From NCBI GenBank assembly GCA_934777505.1, contig CAKVNM010000002.1, positions 62,001-126,000 of the forward strand: a stretch of 64,000 nucleotides of DNA, read 5' to 3'. Positions within the stretch are counted from its first letter, which is position 1; each line of letters starts with the position of its first letter. A model generated the notes under the pieces. That model did not search any database. It saw only the letters and a program-made list of their open reading frames with translations, and was not told the DNA's origin. The translations under genes and the position numbers were made by a program. The DNA comes from an uncultured Clostridia bacterium (GTDB lineage: Bacteria; Bacillota; Clostridia; Christensenellales; UBA1242). Below are positions 1 to 7,823 of this stretch, piece after piece.

Positions 1-233
1 TCACAAGCACCGATTTTAGAGCAGAAGTTGATTTTGATAGAACATACATCTACACCAAGCGTAACAAAGACCAAATTAATGTTATCGAATTTAAAAACAA
101 GTGCTTTTTATCTCAGCAAAACGAAGAAACTTTTAATCGCTTTGTAAAAGAATTTGAAAAGAGAATTGTCCTAATACCAATGGGCGAGAAAAAACTTGCC
201 GCCGGCATGAGAGTTTTCAACCGTGAATGGTAA
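1..233 (+). CDS. C-terminal end of an unknown protein (partial)
   Basis: An open frame enters from the left edge and stops with TAA at 231-233. The 76 visible residues are charged and end in MRVFNREW. I do not recognise a family. A hairpin terminator follows about 40 nt downstream, which supports a real gene end. The start lies outside the window, so length and function cannot be judged. Confidence 0.6.
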   Translation, partial: TSTDFRAEVDFDRTYIYTKRNKDQINVIEFKNKCFLSQQNEETFNRFVKEFEKRIVLIPMGEKKLAAGMRVFNREW

Positions 234-271
234 AATAAAAAATTGCTAAAAATTTATTTAATATATAAAAG

Positions 272-304
272 AATCGGCTTAACTTTAAGTCGATTTTTTG
301 TTTT
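272..304 (+). terminator. Rho-independent terminator
   Basis: The stem AATCGGCTTAA pairs with TTAAGTCGATT (one G-T wobble) and is followed by a T run on the + strand. It ends the partial gene at the left edge. Confidence 0.75.
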
Positions 305-403
305 AAGTTGGAATTAAATTTTTTGTATTTTGTTTTATTTACAAATATCATTAAAAATTATTCCAATAAAATTAGATTTATCTTTTGTATAATAATTATT
401 CTA

Positions 404-2581
404 TTAAATACTGTCGCTTGGTTTGTCAATTCCTTTCATTGTCAAGGAAATTCTGTTTTTGTCAAGGTCGACACCAAGAACTTTAACATCAACAATTTGA
501 CCAACCGAAAGCTCTTCGCTTGGGTGTTTGATGTAGTGGTCGCAAATTTGGCTGATGTGAACGAGTCCGTCTTGATGAACGCCGATATCAACAAACGCAC
601 CAAAGTCGATAACATTTCTAACTGTGCCTTTTAGAACCATGCCTTCCTTCAAATCTTTCATTTCCATAACATCGGTTCTAAGCATTGGGGCTGGAAGTTC
701 GTCACGGATATCTCTACCTGGTTTCAATAGTTCGGCAGTGATATCAGTTAGAGTTGGAACACCAATTCCAATATCTTCGGCGGTCTTTTTTTCGCCGTTT
801 TCTTCAATCAATTTTGGAAGTGAAGCCACATTGTGATTTGCAACATCGCTATCTTTCATTCCAAAAAGTTTTAAAAGTTTTTCGGTGGCTTCGTAACTTT
901 CTGGGTGCACTGCGGTGTTGTCTAAAATGTTATCTCCGCCCGCAATTCTAAGGAAGCCCGCACATTGTTCAAACGCCTTGTCGCCAAGTTTGGAAACTTT
1001 TTTGAGTTGCTTACGATTTGTAAATGCTCCGTTTTCTTCCCTAAACTTTACGATATTTTTTGCAACAGCACTATTGAGTCCCGAAACTTTTGAAAGCAAA
1101 CTTGGGCTTGCGGTATTAAGGTCAACACCAACGCTGTTAACACAATCTTCAACAACGCCGTCCAAAACTTCGGTCAATCTTTTTTGTGGCATATCGTGCT
1201 GATATTGTCCAACGCCTATGCTCTTAACATCAATTTTGATTAGTTCAGCAAGTGGGTCTTGAAGTCGTCTTGCAATAGACACTGCACTACGCTGAGTAAC
1301 ATCATAGGTTGGGAATTCTTCTGCACCAAGTTTGCTAGCGGAATATACTGACGCTCCTGCTTCGCTAACAACCATATATGATACTTTTCGTGGACATTTT
1401 TTCAACAAGTTTGCAACAAAGATTTCACTTTCCTTGCTGGCTGTTCCGTTGCCGATACTGATTGCGTCAATTTTGAGTTTGTCAATCATCTGCAAAACCA
1501 CAAGTTCGGCCTTTTCGATTTCGTTATGTGGTGGAGTTGGATATATAACACTGGTTGCCAAAACTTTTCCGTTTTCGTCAATGGCGGCAAGTTTACAACC
1601 TGTTCTGTATGCTGGATCGAGTCCCAAAATTCTCTTGTGTTTTAGTGGTGGTTGCATTAAAAGTGGTTTTAGGTTTACTTCAAACATCTTGATTGCTTGT
1701 TCGTCTGCAATTTCGGTTAGTTTGTTTCTAAGTTCTGTGTCCATACTTGGCATAATCAATCTGTCAAACGAATCTTGAATGGTTGTTTTCAAACTTTCTA
1801 GCCAAATACTTTCGCCCTTGACATACATTTTCTCAATAATTTGCAAACATTTTTCTTCGTTGGCTTCAATTTTTACAACAAGGCACTTGTCACTTTCGCC
1901 ACGATTAATTGCAAGGATTCTATGACTTGGAATTGTCATGATTTTTTCTTTGTAGTTGTCGTACATAGTGTATGTTTTAAAGTTTTCGCCTTCTTTCAAA
2001 GTTGTAGAAATTTCAGCAGTTTTTTCCAAAAACTCTCTTAGTTTCTTTCTTAAATATGCATTGTCGCTCATGATTTCAGCAACGATATCGCAAGCACCTT
2101 GAAGCGCATCTTTTGGCGAAAGAACTTTCTTTTCTTCGTTAACATACTCGCTAGCAATCCGCATAATATCGCCAGTTCTTTCCTTTTGAGCAAGCATGAT
2201 TTTTGCAAGTGTTTCAAGTCCTTTGCTGATAGCAATAGTGGCTCTTGTTTGACGCTTTGGTCTAAATGGTCTATATATATCATCAAGTTCGGTTAGCGTT
2301 TTTGCGTTTTCGATTGCTTGCATGATTTCTAGCGTCATCTTTTCTTGTTCGGTTATGAGTTTGATGACATCATCTTTTTTCTTGTCGAAATTTCTTAGAT
2401 ATGTTAGTCTGTCGGCAAAAACTCTCAAAGTTTGGTCGTCCATGCTTCCCGTCATTTCCTTTCTGTATCTTGAAATAAACGGAATTGTTGAGCCGTCATC
2501 TAAAAGATTGATAACATTTTGTGCATGTTCTTCGTTAAGACTTAACTCCAAAGCCAAAATGTGTGCATAGTTGTTTTCCAT
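404..2581 (-). CDS. tex: Tex-family S1 RNA-binding transcription accessory protein
   Basis: This 725-residue protein has the full Tex layout: a helical N-terminal region, a YqgF/RNase H-like domain (ILGLDPAYRTGCKLAAID, around residues 318-335), helix-hairpin-helix segments (SGLNSAVAKNIVKFREENG, then QLKKVSKLGDKAFEQCAGFL), and a C-terminal S1 domain (around 650-720, GTVRNVIDFGAFVDIGVHQD). Tex is a cytoplasmic nucleic-acid-binding protein linked to transcription and RNA metabolism. The length is slightly below the usual 720-780. An AAGGAG site lies 12 nt before the ATG. It is transcribed alone from a consensus promoter, divergently from the ZIP transporter. Confidence 0.95.
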   Translation of the reverse strand: MENNYAHILALELSLNEEHAQNVINLLDDGSTIPFISRYRKEMTGSMDDQTLRVFADRLTYLRNFDKKKDDVIKLITEQEKMTLEIMQAIENAKTLTELDDIYRPFRPKRQTRATIAISKGLETLAKIMLAQKERTGDIMRIASEYVNEEKKVLSPKDALQGACDIVAEIMSDNAYLRKKLREFLEKTAEISTTLKEGENFKTYTMYDNYKEKIMTIPSHRILAINRGESDKCLVVKIEANEEKCLQIIEKMYVKGESIWLESLKTTIQDSFDRLIMPSMDTELRNKLTEIADEQAIKMFEVNLKPLLMQPPLKHKRILGLDPAYRTGCKLAAIDENGKVLATSVIYPTPPHNEIEKAELVVLQMIDKLKIDAISIGNGTASKESEIFVANLLKKCPRKVSYMVVSEAGASVYSASKLGAEEFPTYDVTQRSAVSIARRLQDPLAELIKIDVKSIGVGQYQHDMPQKRLTEVLDGVVEDCVNSVGVDLNTASPSLLSKVSGLNSAVAKNIVKFREENGAFTNRKQLKKVSKLGDKAFEQCAGFLRIAGGDNILDNTAVHPESYEATEKLLKLFGMKDSDVANHNVASLPKLIEENGEKKTAEDIGIGVPTLTDITAELLKPGRDIRDELPAPMLRTDVMEMKDLKEGMVLKGTVRNVIDFGAFVDIGVHQDGLVHISQICDHYIKHPSEELSVGQIVDVKVLGVDLDKNRISLTMKGIDKPSDSI

Positions 2582-2614
2582 TGTGTTAAAGTACTCCTTT
2601 TTTTGTATGACTAG

Positions 2615-2643
2615 ATTATATCAAACTAACAAAAAATTATCAA
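2615..2643 (-). promoter_or_regulatory. Sigma-A promoter of tex
   Basis: Read on the minus strand, TTGATA (2643-2638) and TATAAT (2620-2615) are separated by 17 nt. The AAGGAG site and ATG of tex follow. Confidence 0.8.
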
Positions 2644-2705
2644 ACAAACAAAATTAAATTAACAATTTTTTAGCATGAAAAATATAATGAAGTACGACAA
2701 AAAGT

Positions 2706-3509
2706 GTGGTAAAAAAAACTATGACGAATTTTTCTAATCTTGCGCCAATTTGGCAAACATTAATTCTTTCACTCATGACTTGCACTCTTACTATGCTAGG
2801 TGCTTGCATGGTGTTTTTCTTTAAAACTATCAACAAAAAAGTTATAAGCATTTTACTATCTGTTTCGGCGGGCGTCATGCTGGCAAGTGCACTGTTTTCA
2901 CTACTCATTCCTGCAATAAATCAAAGCGAGCAACTTTATGGCAACAACTTTGTTGTGCCAACTATTGGCTTTGCTGTTGGCGGACTATTTGTTATTGTTG
3001 TTGACATTTTTTTGGAAAAAGTGTTAAAAAACAACGAAAAAATGCAAAATTTGAGCAAAAAACGCTCGTTTATGCTGATTAGTGCAATAACATTCCACAA
3101 TATCCCCGAAGGTATGTGCATTGGCGTTGCGGTTATGAGTTCTAAACTGGGACTTGATGGCGGAGTGATTACTGCTATCATGCTGGCAGTTGGAATTGGA
3201 CTTCAAAACTTTCCAGAAGGTGCAAGTGTTTCACTTCCAATGCGAAGCGAAGGCATGAGCCGAGCAAAAGCGTTTTGGTGGGGAGCATTTTCGGGGTTTG
3301 TTGAGCCAGTGTTTGCGTGCCTAGCGTGTTTGACAGCAAATCTTTCAACACAAATTTTGCCATTTTTGCTAGCACTTAGTAGCGGAGCAATGATTAGCGT
3401 TGCCTGCACAGAACTGATTGCAGAAAGTGCAAAAGAAAACAAAAACCTAACAACCCTATTTGTTATCATTGGTTTTTGCATTATGATGATACTTGACCTT
3501 GCTCTATAA
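2706..3509 (+). CDS. ZIP-family divalent metal transporter
   Basis: This 267-residue protein is almost entirely transmembrane, with about eight helices. It carries both ZIP metal-site motifs: HNIPEGMCIGVA in TM4 and NFPEGASVSLPMRSEG in TM5. These place it with the ZupT/GufA branch that imports zinc and other divalent cations. A cytoplasmic loop (around residues 100-120, rich in K, N and E) precedes TM4, as in the family. The start may be GTG at 2706 or ATG at 2721; neither has a strong ribosome binding site. It is a single gene divergent from tex. The metal actually transported cannot be told from sequence. Confidence 0.88.
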   Translation: MVKKTMTNFSNLAPIWQTLILSLMTCTLTMLGACMVFFFKTINKKVISILLSVSAGVMLASALFSLLIPAINQSEQLYGNNFVVPTIGFAVGGLFVIVVDIFLEKVLKNNEKMQNLSKKRSFMLISAITFHNIPEGMCIGVAVMSSKLGLDGGVITAIMLAVGIGLQNFPEGASVSLPMRSEGMSRAKAFWWGAFSGFVEPVFACLACLTANLSTQILPFLLALSSGAMISVACTELIAESAKENKNLTTLFVIIGFCIMMILDLAL

Positions 3510-3639
3510 ATTTTCTATAAAAAGCGCTATTTTTTGCTAAATTTATTTATTTTTTTGCTAATTTTTGAGAAAAATCATTAAAAATCAACTTGATTGTATA
3601 ATTTTTTCATTTTAACCAATTTGTTAAAAAATAAAAAAG

Positions 3640-3656
3640 CCACTCAAAAAGAGTGG
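3640..3656 (-). terminator. Terminator of the leucine-rich repeat gene
   Basis: CCACTC and GAGTGG form a short stem with an A5 loop. A T-rich run follows on the minus strand. It lies 12 nt beyond the stop at 3668 and may also stop + strand transcripts. Confidence 0.7.
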
Positions 3657-3667
3657 ATTTTTGTTTG

Positions 3668-5968
3668 TTAAAATTCAAGAGATTGATGTTCTTCAAGCGT
3701 CTGCTGAGCAGTTTTATCAAGATACTCGTCTTTGTAATTCGTAAAGTTTGGAGTGTACAAAACTTGCAAAGTAAAACAATGTGGTAAGAAAGTTTGAGTG
3801 TCTTCAATATCGTAAAGTCTTGGAGCAATAAATTTTTCTAGCACTAAGTTTTTAACAAGAAAGTTCTTGCAAACATAAGATAGCCTTGGCAAAACAAGAG
3901 ATTTGAGTTGTTTGTTGCCAAACAAAAAGTTATAGCCAACTTCGGTTAACTTTTTTGCGTCAAATTTTGACAAAACTTCGTTTTCGCACATAAAGTTATT
4001 TCCAATAGTTTCTGCCGACTTGAGCGACAAACTTTTTAGATTTTGATTGTTAAATAAAAATCTACTGCCGATATATTTTGCTTTGTCTAGCACGGCACTA
4101 CTGATTTTGGTGTTGTTATATAAGAAGTCGTTGGCAATATTTTCGAGTTTTGGAAAGTTTATTGAAGTAATTTGGTTATTAGAGTATAAAAATCTGCCAC
4201 CTACTTCTTTTAAACATGGAGCATTAACACTTTTTGCTTCGGTGTTGTCTGCCATAAAATCATCTCCAACAATCGTGAGCGAAGGAAAATCTATGCTTTC
4301 AATCTGCATTCTTTCAGCAAAATTTTTCCCAACACTAAGCAAATATGGCATGTCGATATGTTTAACATCTGTGTTTTTACATAAAAAGTAATCGCCAATG
4401 CGTTCAACTTGTGGAAGATAAACCGAGTCAATAATCTCGTTGATAGAGAAAAATCTATCTCCAATAACTTTAAGATTTGGAAAATCAATTTTGTCAACCC
4501 AAGTGTTGTGATTGAAAAATGAATCTCCAACATTTTTTAAACTTGGCATATATATTTTGCTTACAACCTGACTGTCGTTAGCAAAGTTATTTCCAACTTC
4601 TTCAAGATTTGGAGCATTGACTTCTTCGAGTTCATAAGCAAACTCCAAGCAACTATCTCCAACCTTGACAAGTGAAGGAGCATTGAATGTTTTAAGTTTG
4701 CCAGCAAAGTGAAATGCACAATCGCCAAGAGTTTTAAGTTTTGGAAGAACAATGTTATCCAGTTGGGCTGTACCAGCCAAAAAATCGTTTCCAGCACTTT
4801 CTAGGTTTGGCAATACGATAGATTTTAGTTCGGTTGTGTAAGCCAAAAAGTTATCCTTAACTACTTTAAGTTTTGGAGTACGAATCGCCCTGATGTACTT
4901 TGGAAAATGCAAAAAGTCGTCATCTGCTTCTTCGATATACAAATTTTCGTAGGCAACCATTTGATTATGTTTGTTGACGAAAATTCTAATTGAGTCTTGT
5001 TTGTTTTCAAGTTCTACTATGATAACTCTCAGTTCCTTTGAAAATGGAGTGATGGACATCATTTTTATGTCGTTTGGGACACCGATGATTGAACTTTTTT
5101 TGTTTACAATATCACTTATCGTCTTCTTTTTGAAGTCGAAGAGATAGTTATCAACAAGAAGTTGGTCGTTTTTATCAAATTTTATAACAACATTGTCACT
5201 TAAAAGCACATTGTTTTCGCAAAAAGCATAAGTGTTGTTGTTTGTATATCTTGTTTTAACATTAACCCTATACCAAACGCCGTCAGACGAAACATTATAG
5301 TCACGCAACTCAAATTTTATTTTTTCAAAATCCATGTTGATTTTATAGTACTTGCAAAACGAACTGGTTAAGCCTGCAATAATGTTATCAAGGTCGTTAG
5401 AAAATGTTGCGTCTGGGTTTTCAACACTGTGATTATATCTGTTTTTGATGCTGACAGTACTGCCTTCGCCCTTTGTAAACTGAATACTGATAACACTTGT
5501 GCCGTACTCGTCTTGTCTTCTAGGCGTTGCAAAATCTTCTCGCTTGATTTCGTCTACATTCTTCTTTACCGCAAACCAAACTCTGTGGTCTTTAAGCCTG
5601 TGGCATTTAAAAGAGCAAAGCGCTTCTTCTTTGTAGTAATATTTTTGGTACGACAAAATTTCTTCTTGCGTTTGACATTCTGGATACAAAATGTAGCCCG
5701 CCTTATCCATCAACTGCTCGGGCGTTTCGTTGATATCAACAATTTTTGATTGAATGTTTGACCTTTTAAAAACTTCTCGCTTGAACGCTGAAACTTGCTC
5801 TTGCTCCACAAGGTCGTCATAAAGCGAAGTTGTTGGTGCAATAAAATGAGTCAAGATGTCTGTTAGCAAGCCTTCTTGTTCCAAGATTGTTGGAAAAAGT
5901 TGACGGCAAAGATGAGCAAAATCTTCGCCGTATAGTTTTTTAATTTTGTTTAATTCCTTTGTTTCCAT
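3668..5968 (-). CDS. Large intracellular leucine-rich repeat protein, 22-residue repeats
   Basis: The start at ATG 5968 is chosen because an AGGAG site precedes it and overlaps the end of the upstream gene. This gives 766 residues. Residues about 360-740 hold some 17 consecutive 22-residue units of the form PxLxxVGDxFLxxNxxLxSIxx, close to the LRR_5/BspA type. The first 330 residues are a charged domain I do not recognise. There is no signal peptide, transmembrane segment or cell-wall anchor, so it is probably cytoplasmic, unlike most BspA-like adhesins. It is the last gene of a two-gene operon with 5977-6273. Function unknown; the repeats suggest protein binding. Confidence 0.8.
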   Translation of the reverse strand: METKELNKIKKLYGEDFAHLCRQLFPTILEQEGLLTDILTHFIAPTTSLYDDLVEQEQVSAFKREVFKRSNIQSKIVDINETPEQLMDKAGYILYPECQTQEEILSYQKYYYKEEALCSFKCHRLKDHRVWFAVKKNVDEIKREDFATPRRQDEYGTSVISIQFTKGEGSTVSIKNRYNHSVENPDATFSNDLDNIIAGLTSSFCKYYKINMDFEKIKFELRDYNVSSDGVWYRVNVKTRYTNNNTYAFCENNVLLSDNVVIKFDKNDQLLVDNYLFDFKKKTISDIVNKKSSIIGVPNDIKMMSITPFSKELRVIIVELENKQDSIRIFVNKHNQMVAYENLYIEEADDDFLHFPKYIRAIRTPKLKVVKDNFLAYTTELKSIVLPNLESAGNDFLAGTAQLDNIVLPKLKTLGDCAFHFAGKLKTFNAPSLVKVGDSCLEFAYELEEVNAPNLEEVGNNFANDSQVVSKIYMPSLKNVGDSFFNHNTWVDKIDFPNLKVIGDRFFSINEIIDSVYLPQVERIGDYFLCKNTDVKHIDMPYLLSVGKNFAERMQIESIDFPSLTIVGDDFMADNTEAKSVNAPCLKEVGGRFLYSNNQITSINFPKLENIANDFLYNNTKISSAVLDKAKYIGSRFLFNNQNLKSLSLKSAETIGNNFMCENEVLSKFDAKKLTEVGYNFLFGNKQLKSLVLPRLSYVCKNFLVKNLVLEKFIAPRLYDIEDTQTFLPHCFTLQVLYTPNFTNYKDEYLDKTAQQTLEEHQSLEF

Positions 5969-5976
5969 ACTCGCTC

Positions 5977-6273
5977 CTAGCCATAAATCCTTTTTAAAAC
6001 AATCTCTTCTTGCTCGGTGCAAAGAGTGATAATTTCGTTTGGCGTTGGCTTTAACTTCCCGCACTCGTTGTCCATTTTTCCAAAACTATACATATTAGCG
6101 TAGTCCCTACTGGTGTTATCAACCAAACTTTCTGGCATAATAAGTTTGTCGTTAACCTTTGGACTAACACCGTCAAAAAATTCTAGCGTAAAAGTCTGCT
6201 GTGTTTGAGTCTTTTCGTCAAGCAAAGTGTAGAGATTAAACTTGCCGATGTTTTTGATAATCATGCTAACCAT
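5977..6273 (-). CDS. Small unknown protein upstream of the LRR gene
   Basis: The 98-residue product starts at the ATG preceded by AGGAGAAATT. It is soluble and acidic, beginning MVSMIIKNIGKFNLYTLLDE, with no motif I recognise. Its stop lies 8 nt before the LRR start, so the two are co-translated. A TTGAAT-17-TATAAT promoter sits just upstream, making this the first gene of the operon. A partner or chaperone role for the LRR protein is only a guess from position. Confidence 0.7.
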   Translation of the reverse strand: MVSMIIKNIGKFNLYTLLDEKTQTQQTFTLEFFDGVSPKVNDKLIMPESLVDNTSRDYANMYSFGKMDNECGKLKPTPNEIITLCTEQEEIVLKRIYG

Positions 6274-6295
6274 AATTTCTCCTACTGTTAAAATT

Positions 6296-6324
6296 ATTAT
6301 AACACCAACAGCGCAATAATTCAA
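6296..6324 (-). promoter_or_regulatory. Promoter of the LRR operon
   Basis: On the minus strand, TTGAAT (6324-6319) and TATAAT (6301-6296) have a 17-nt spacer. The AGGAG site and ATG 6273 follow. Confidence 0.7.
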
Positions 6325-6347
6325 TATGTTTTTTTAAGCACACAAAA

Positions 6348-6370
6348 AAAGAGTGACGGTTTCACTCTTT
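6348..6370 (-). terminator. Terminator after the Pro/Ser/Thr-rich protein gene
   Basis: AAAGAGTGA pairs with TCACTCTTT. A T7 run follows on the minus strand, 18 nt past the stop at 6388. Confidence 0.8.
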
Positions 6371-6387
6371 CGACTTAAAAATATTGG

Positions 6388-6723
6388 CTAGTAATAGCGA
6401 TTTCGTCCACAGCCACCAGACGAATTTCCACCATAGATTAGCGAAAGCATTGCATACAAAAGCAAGAAATTAAGGCTTGCTGGCGACTTGCTTGTGCTAG
6501 GTTCTGCGATTGGTGTTGCTCCCGAATTTGGACTTGGAGTTGGAGCAGTGATTGGCTGACTGATTGGTGCAGTTGCTCGGTTGTTATCCTGATTTGGAGT
6601 TGTTCCGCTTTGCTTTTCCACTCCGTTTGTTTGCAGAATATCCACCTTTTGCGATGAATATGCATTTTTTAATTTTTCAAAACTATCATTTGTGGGTATT
6701 TTGTAGTCATCATATTTTTCCAT
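6388..6723 (-). CDS. Small Pro/Ser/Thr-rich protein with C-terminal hydrophobic segment
   Basis: The start at ATG 6723 follows an AAAGGCGG site and gives 111 residues. A charged N-terminal 40 residues is followed by a low-complexity linker rich in proline, serine, threonine and alanine (about 45-85), then a single hydrophobic stretch (LNFLLLYAMLSLIYGG) and a Gly/Arg tail ending GGCGRNRYY. This looks like a tail-anchored or membrane-associated small protein. No family recognised. It is transcribed alone and ends at a hairpin terminator. Confidence 0.6.
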   Translation of the reverse strand: MEKYDDYKIPTNDSFEKLKNAYSSQKVDILQTNGVEKQSGTTPNQDNNRATAPISQPITAPTPSPNSGATPIAEPSTSKSPASLNFLLLYAMLSLIYGGNSSGGCGRNRYY

Positions 6724-6803
6724 ATAACCCGCCTTTTTCTTCTTATATGACAAACAAGAAAAATATGTGAAAAGTTGCTATCACAAAAATTTTTAATAAC
6801 AAA

Positions 6804-6829
6804 AAAACACTAACAAAAAGTAGTGTTTT
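6804..6829 (-). terminator. Terminator after recR
   Basis: AAACACTA pairs with TAGTGTTT, with a T run on the minus strand, about 15 nt after the recR stop. It ends the ybaB-recR transcript. Confidence 0.8.
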
Positions 6830-6842
6830 AGTTTAAGTATTA

Positions 6843-7439
6843 TTAGTTGATTTGTTTGCGGTCTTCTAGGGCTTTTTGCAAAGTTACTTCATCTTGATAT
6901 TCGATATCACTGCCCATGCTAATTCCTTGGGCGAGCCTTGTAACCTTTACGCCAAGCGGAGTTAGAAGCCTAGAAATATACATACTTGTGGCTTCGCCTT
7001 CAACATCGCTATTGGTCGCCATGATAACTTCCTTAACATTCCCTTTACTTACTCTTGCAAGGAGTTCCTTGATTTTTAAATCGTCCGGACCTTTGCCAGA
7101 GAGTGGCGAAAGTGTGCCGTGCAAAACATGATAGACGCCGTTATAATCTTTGACTTTTTCCATTGCGATAACATCTTTTGGTTCTTTTACAACGCAGATT
7201 GTTTCGTGACTACGAGTCTTGCAAATTGGACAGATATCTTCGTCACTATAATTATAGCAAACCGAGCAGAACTTTACGGAATTTTTGACATTGAGCAAAT
7301 TTTCCGCAAATTCTTTGACTTCGTCTAGTGGCATATTTAGGATTGCGTAGGTATATCTTTCCGCCGTTTTCATTCCAACTGCTGGAAGTTTTGTAAAACT
7401 GTTTGTTAGTCTTTCAACGCTTTCTATTTTGTTTCCCAT
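6843..7439 (-). CDS. recR: Recombination mediator protein RecR
   Basis: The 198-residue product matches RecR along its length: an N-terminal helix-hairpin-helix (LTNSFTKLPAVGMKTAERY), a C4 zinc finger (CSVCYNYSDEDICPIC), and a Toprim domain with the VVKEPKDV and ATNSDVEGEATSMYI motifs. RecR acts with RecO and RecF to load RecA onto single-stranded DNA at gaps. An AAGGA site precedes the ATG, 10 nt after the ybaB stop. The dnaX-ybaB-recR order is the standard bacterial arrangement. Confidence 0.97.
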   Translation of the reverse strand: MGNKIESVERLTNSFTKLPAVGMKTAERYTYAILNMPLDEVKEFAENLLNVKNSVKFCSVCYNYSDEDICPICKTRSHETICVVKEPKDVIAMEKVKDYNGVYHVLHGTLSPLSGKGPDDLKIKELLARVSKGNVKEVIMATNSDVEGEATSMYISRLLTPLGVKVTRLAQGISMGSDIEYQDEVTLQKALEDRKQIN

Positions 7440-7449
7440 TTTTTAATCC

Positions 7450-7773
7450 TTAAAACAATCCGTTTGGCATTGTTGAGCCAAGCATATCGTCCTTCATTTC
7501 GTCAACTTTTCGACTAGCATCGTTGATGCAAGCAACAATCAAATCTTCAAGCATTTCAACATCGTTTGGGTCGACAGCCTGTGGATTGATTTTGATTTTT
7601 TTGAGTTCTTTTTTGCCGGTCATTTCGCACTCAATCATTCCGCCAGAAACACTTGATGTTACTGTTGAATTTTCAAGTTCTTCTTGTTTTTTCATCATTT
7701 CTTCTTGCATTTTTTGGGCTTGCTTTAAAATATTTTGCATATTTCCGCCACCAAATCCGCCATTAAATTTCAT
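7450..7773 (-). CDS. ybaB: YbaB/EbfC-family nucleoid-associated protein
   Basis: The 107-residue product begins MKFNGGFGGGNMQNILKQAQ and has the typical glutamine/methionine-rich N-terminal helix, the SGGMIECEMTGKKEL core and the C-terminal helix (LIVACINDASRKVDEM). YbaB proteins are dimeric DNA-binding proteins of the nucleoid. ATG 7773 is preferred over the TTG two codons upstream because of its spacing from AAGGAG. It has its own promoter (TTGTAA-17-TATAAT) between dnaX and this gene. Confidence 0.93.
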   Translation of the reverse strand: MKFNGGFGGGNMQNILKQAQKMQEEMMKKQEELENSTVTSSVSGGMIECEMTGKKELKKIKINPQAVDPNDVEMLEDLIVACINDASRKVDEMKDDMLGSTMPNGLF

Positions 7774-7793
7774 ATACAATTCTCCTTTTTTTT

Positions 7794-7822
7794 ATTATAC
7801 CTGATTATATAATTTTTTACAA
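7794..7822 (-). promoter_or_regulatory. Internal promoter for ybaB-recR
   Basis: TTGTAA (7822-7817) and TATAAT (7799-7794) are separated by 17 nt. This lets ybaB-recR be transcribed independently of dnaX. Confidence 0.6.
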
Positions 7823-7823
7823 C

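Noticed and set aside
308..634. Plus-strand open frame overlapping the end of tex
   Set aside because: It is antisense to the S1 domain of tex, has no ribosome binding site, and its peptide is composed of low-information antisense sequence.
3668..5968. LRR protein as an internalin-like surface adhesin
   Set aside because: There is no signal peptide, membrane segment or anchor, and the start is well fixed by an AGGAG site.
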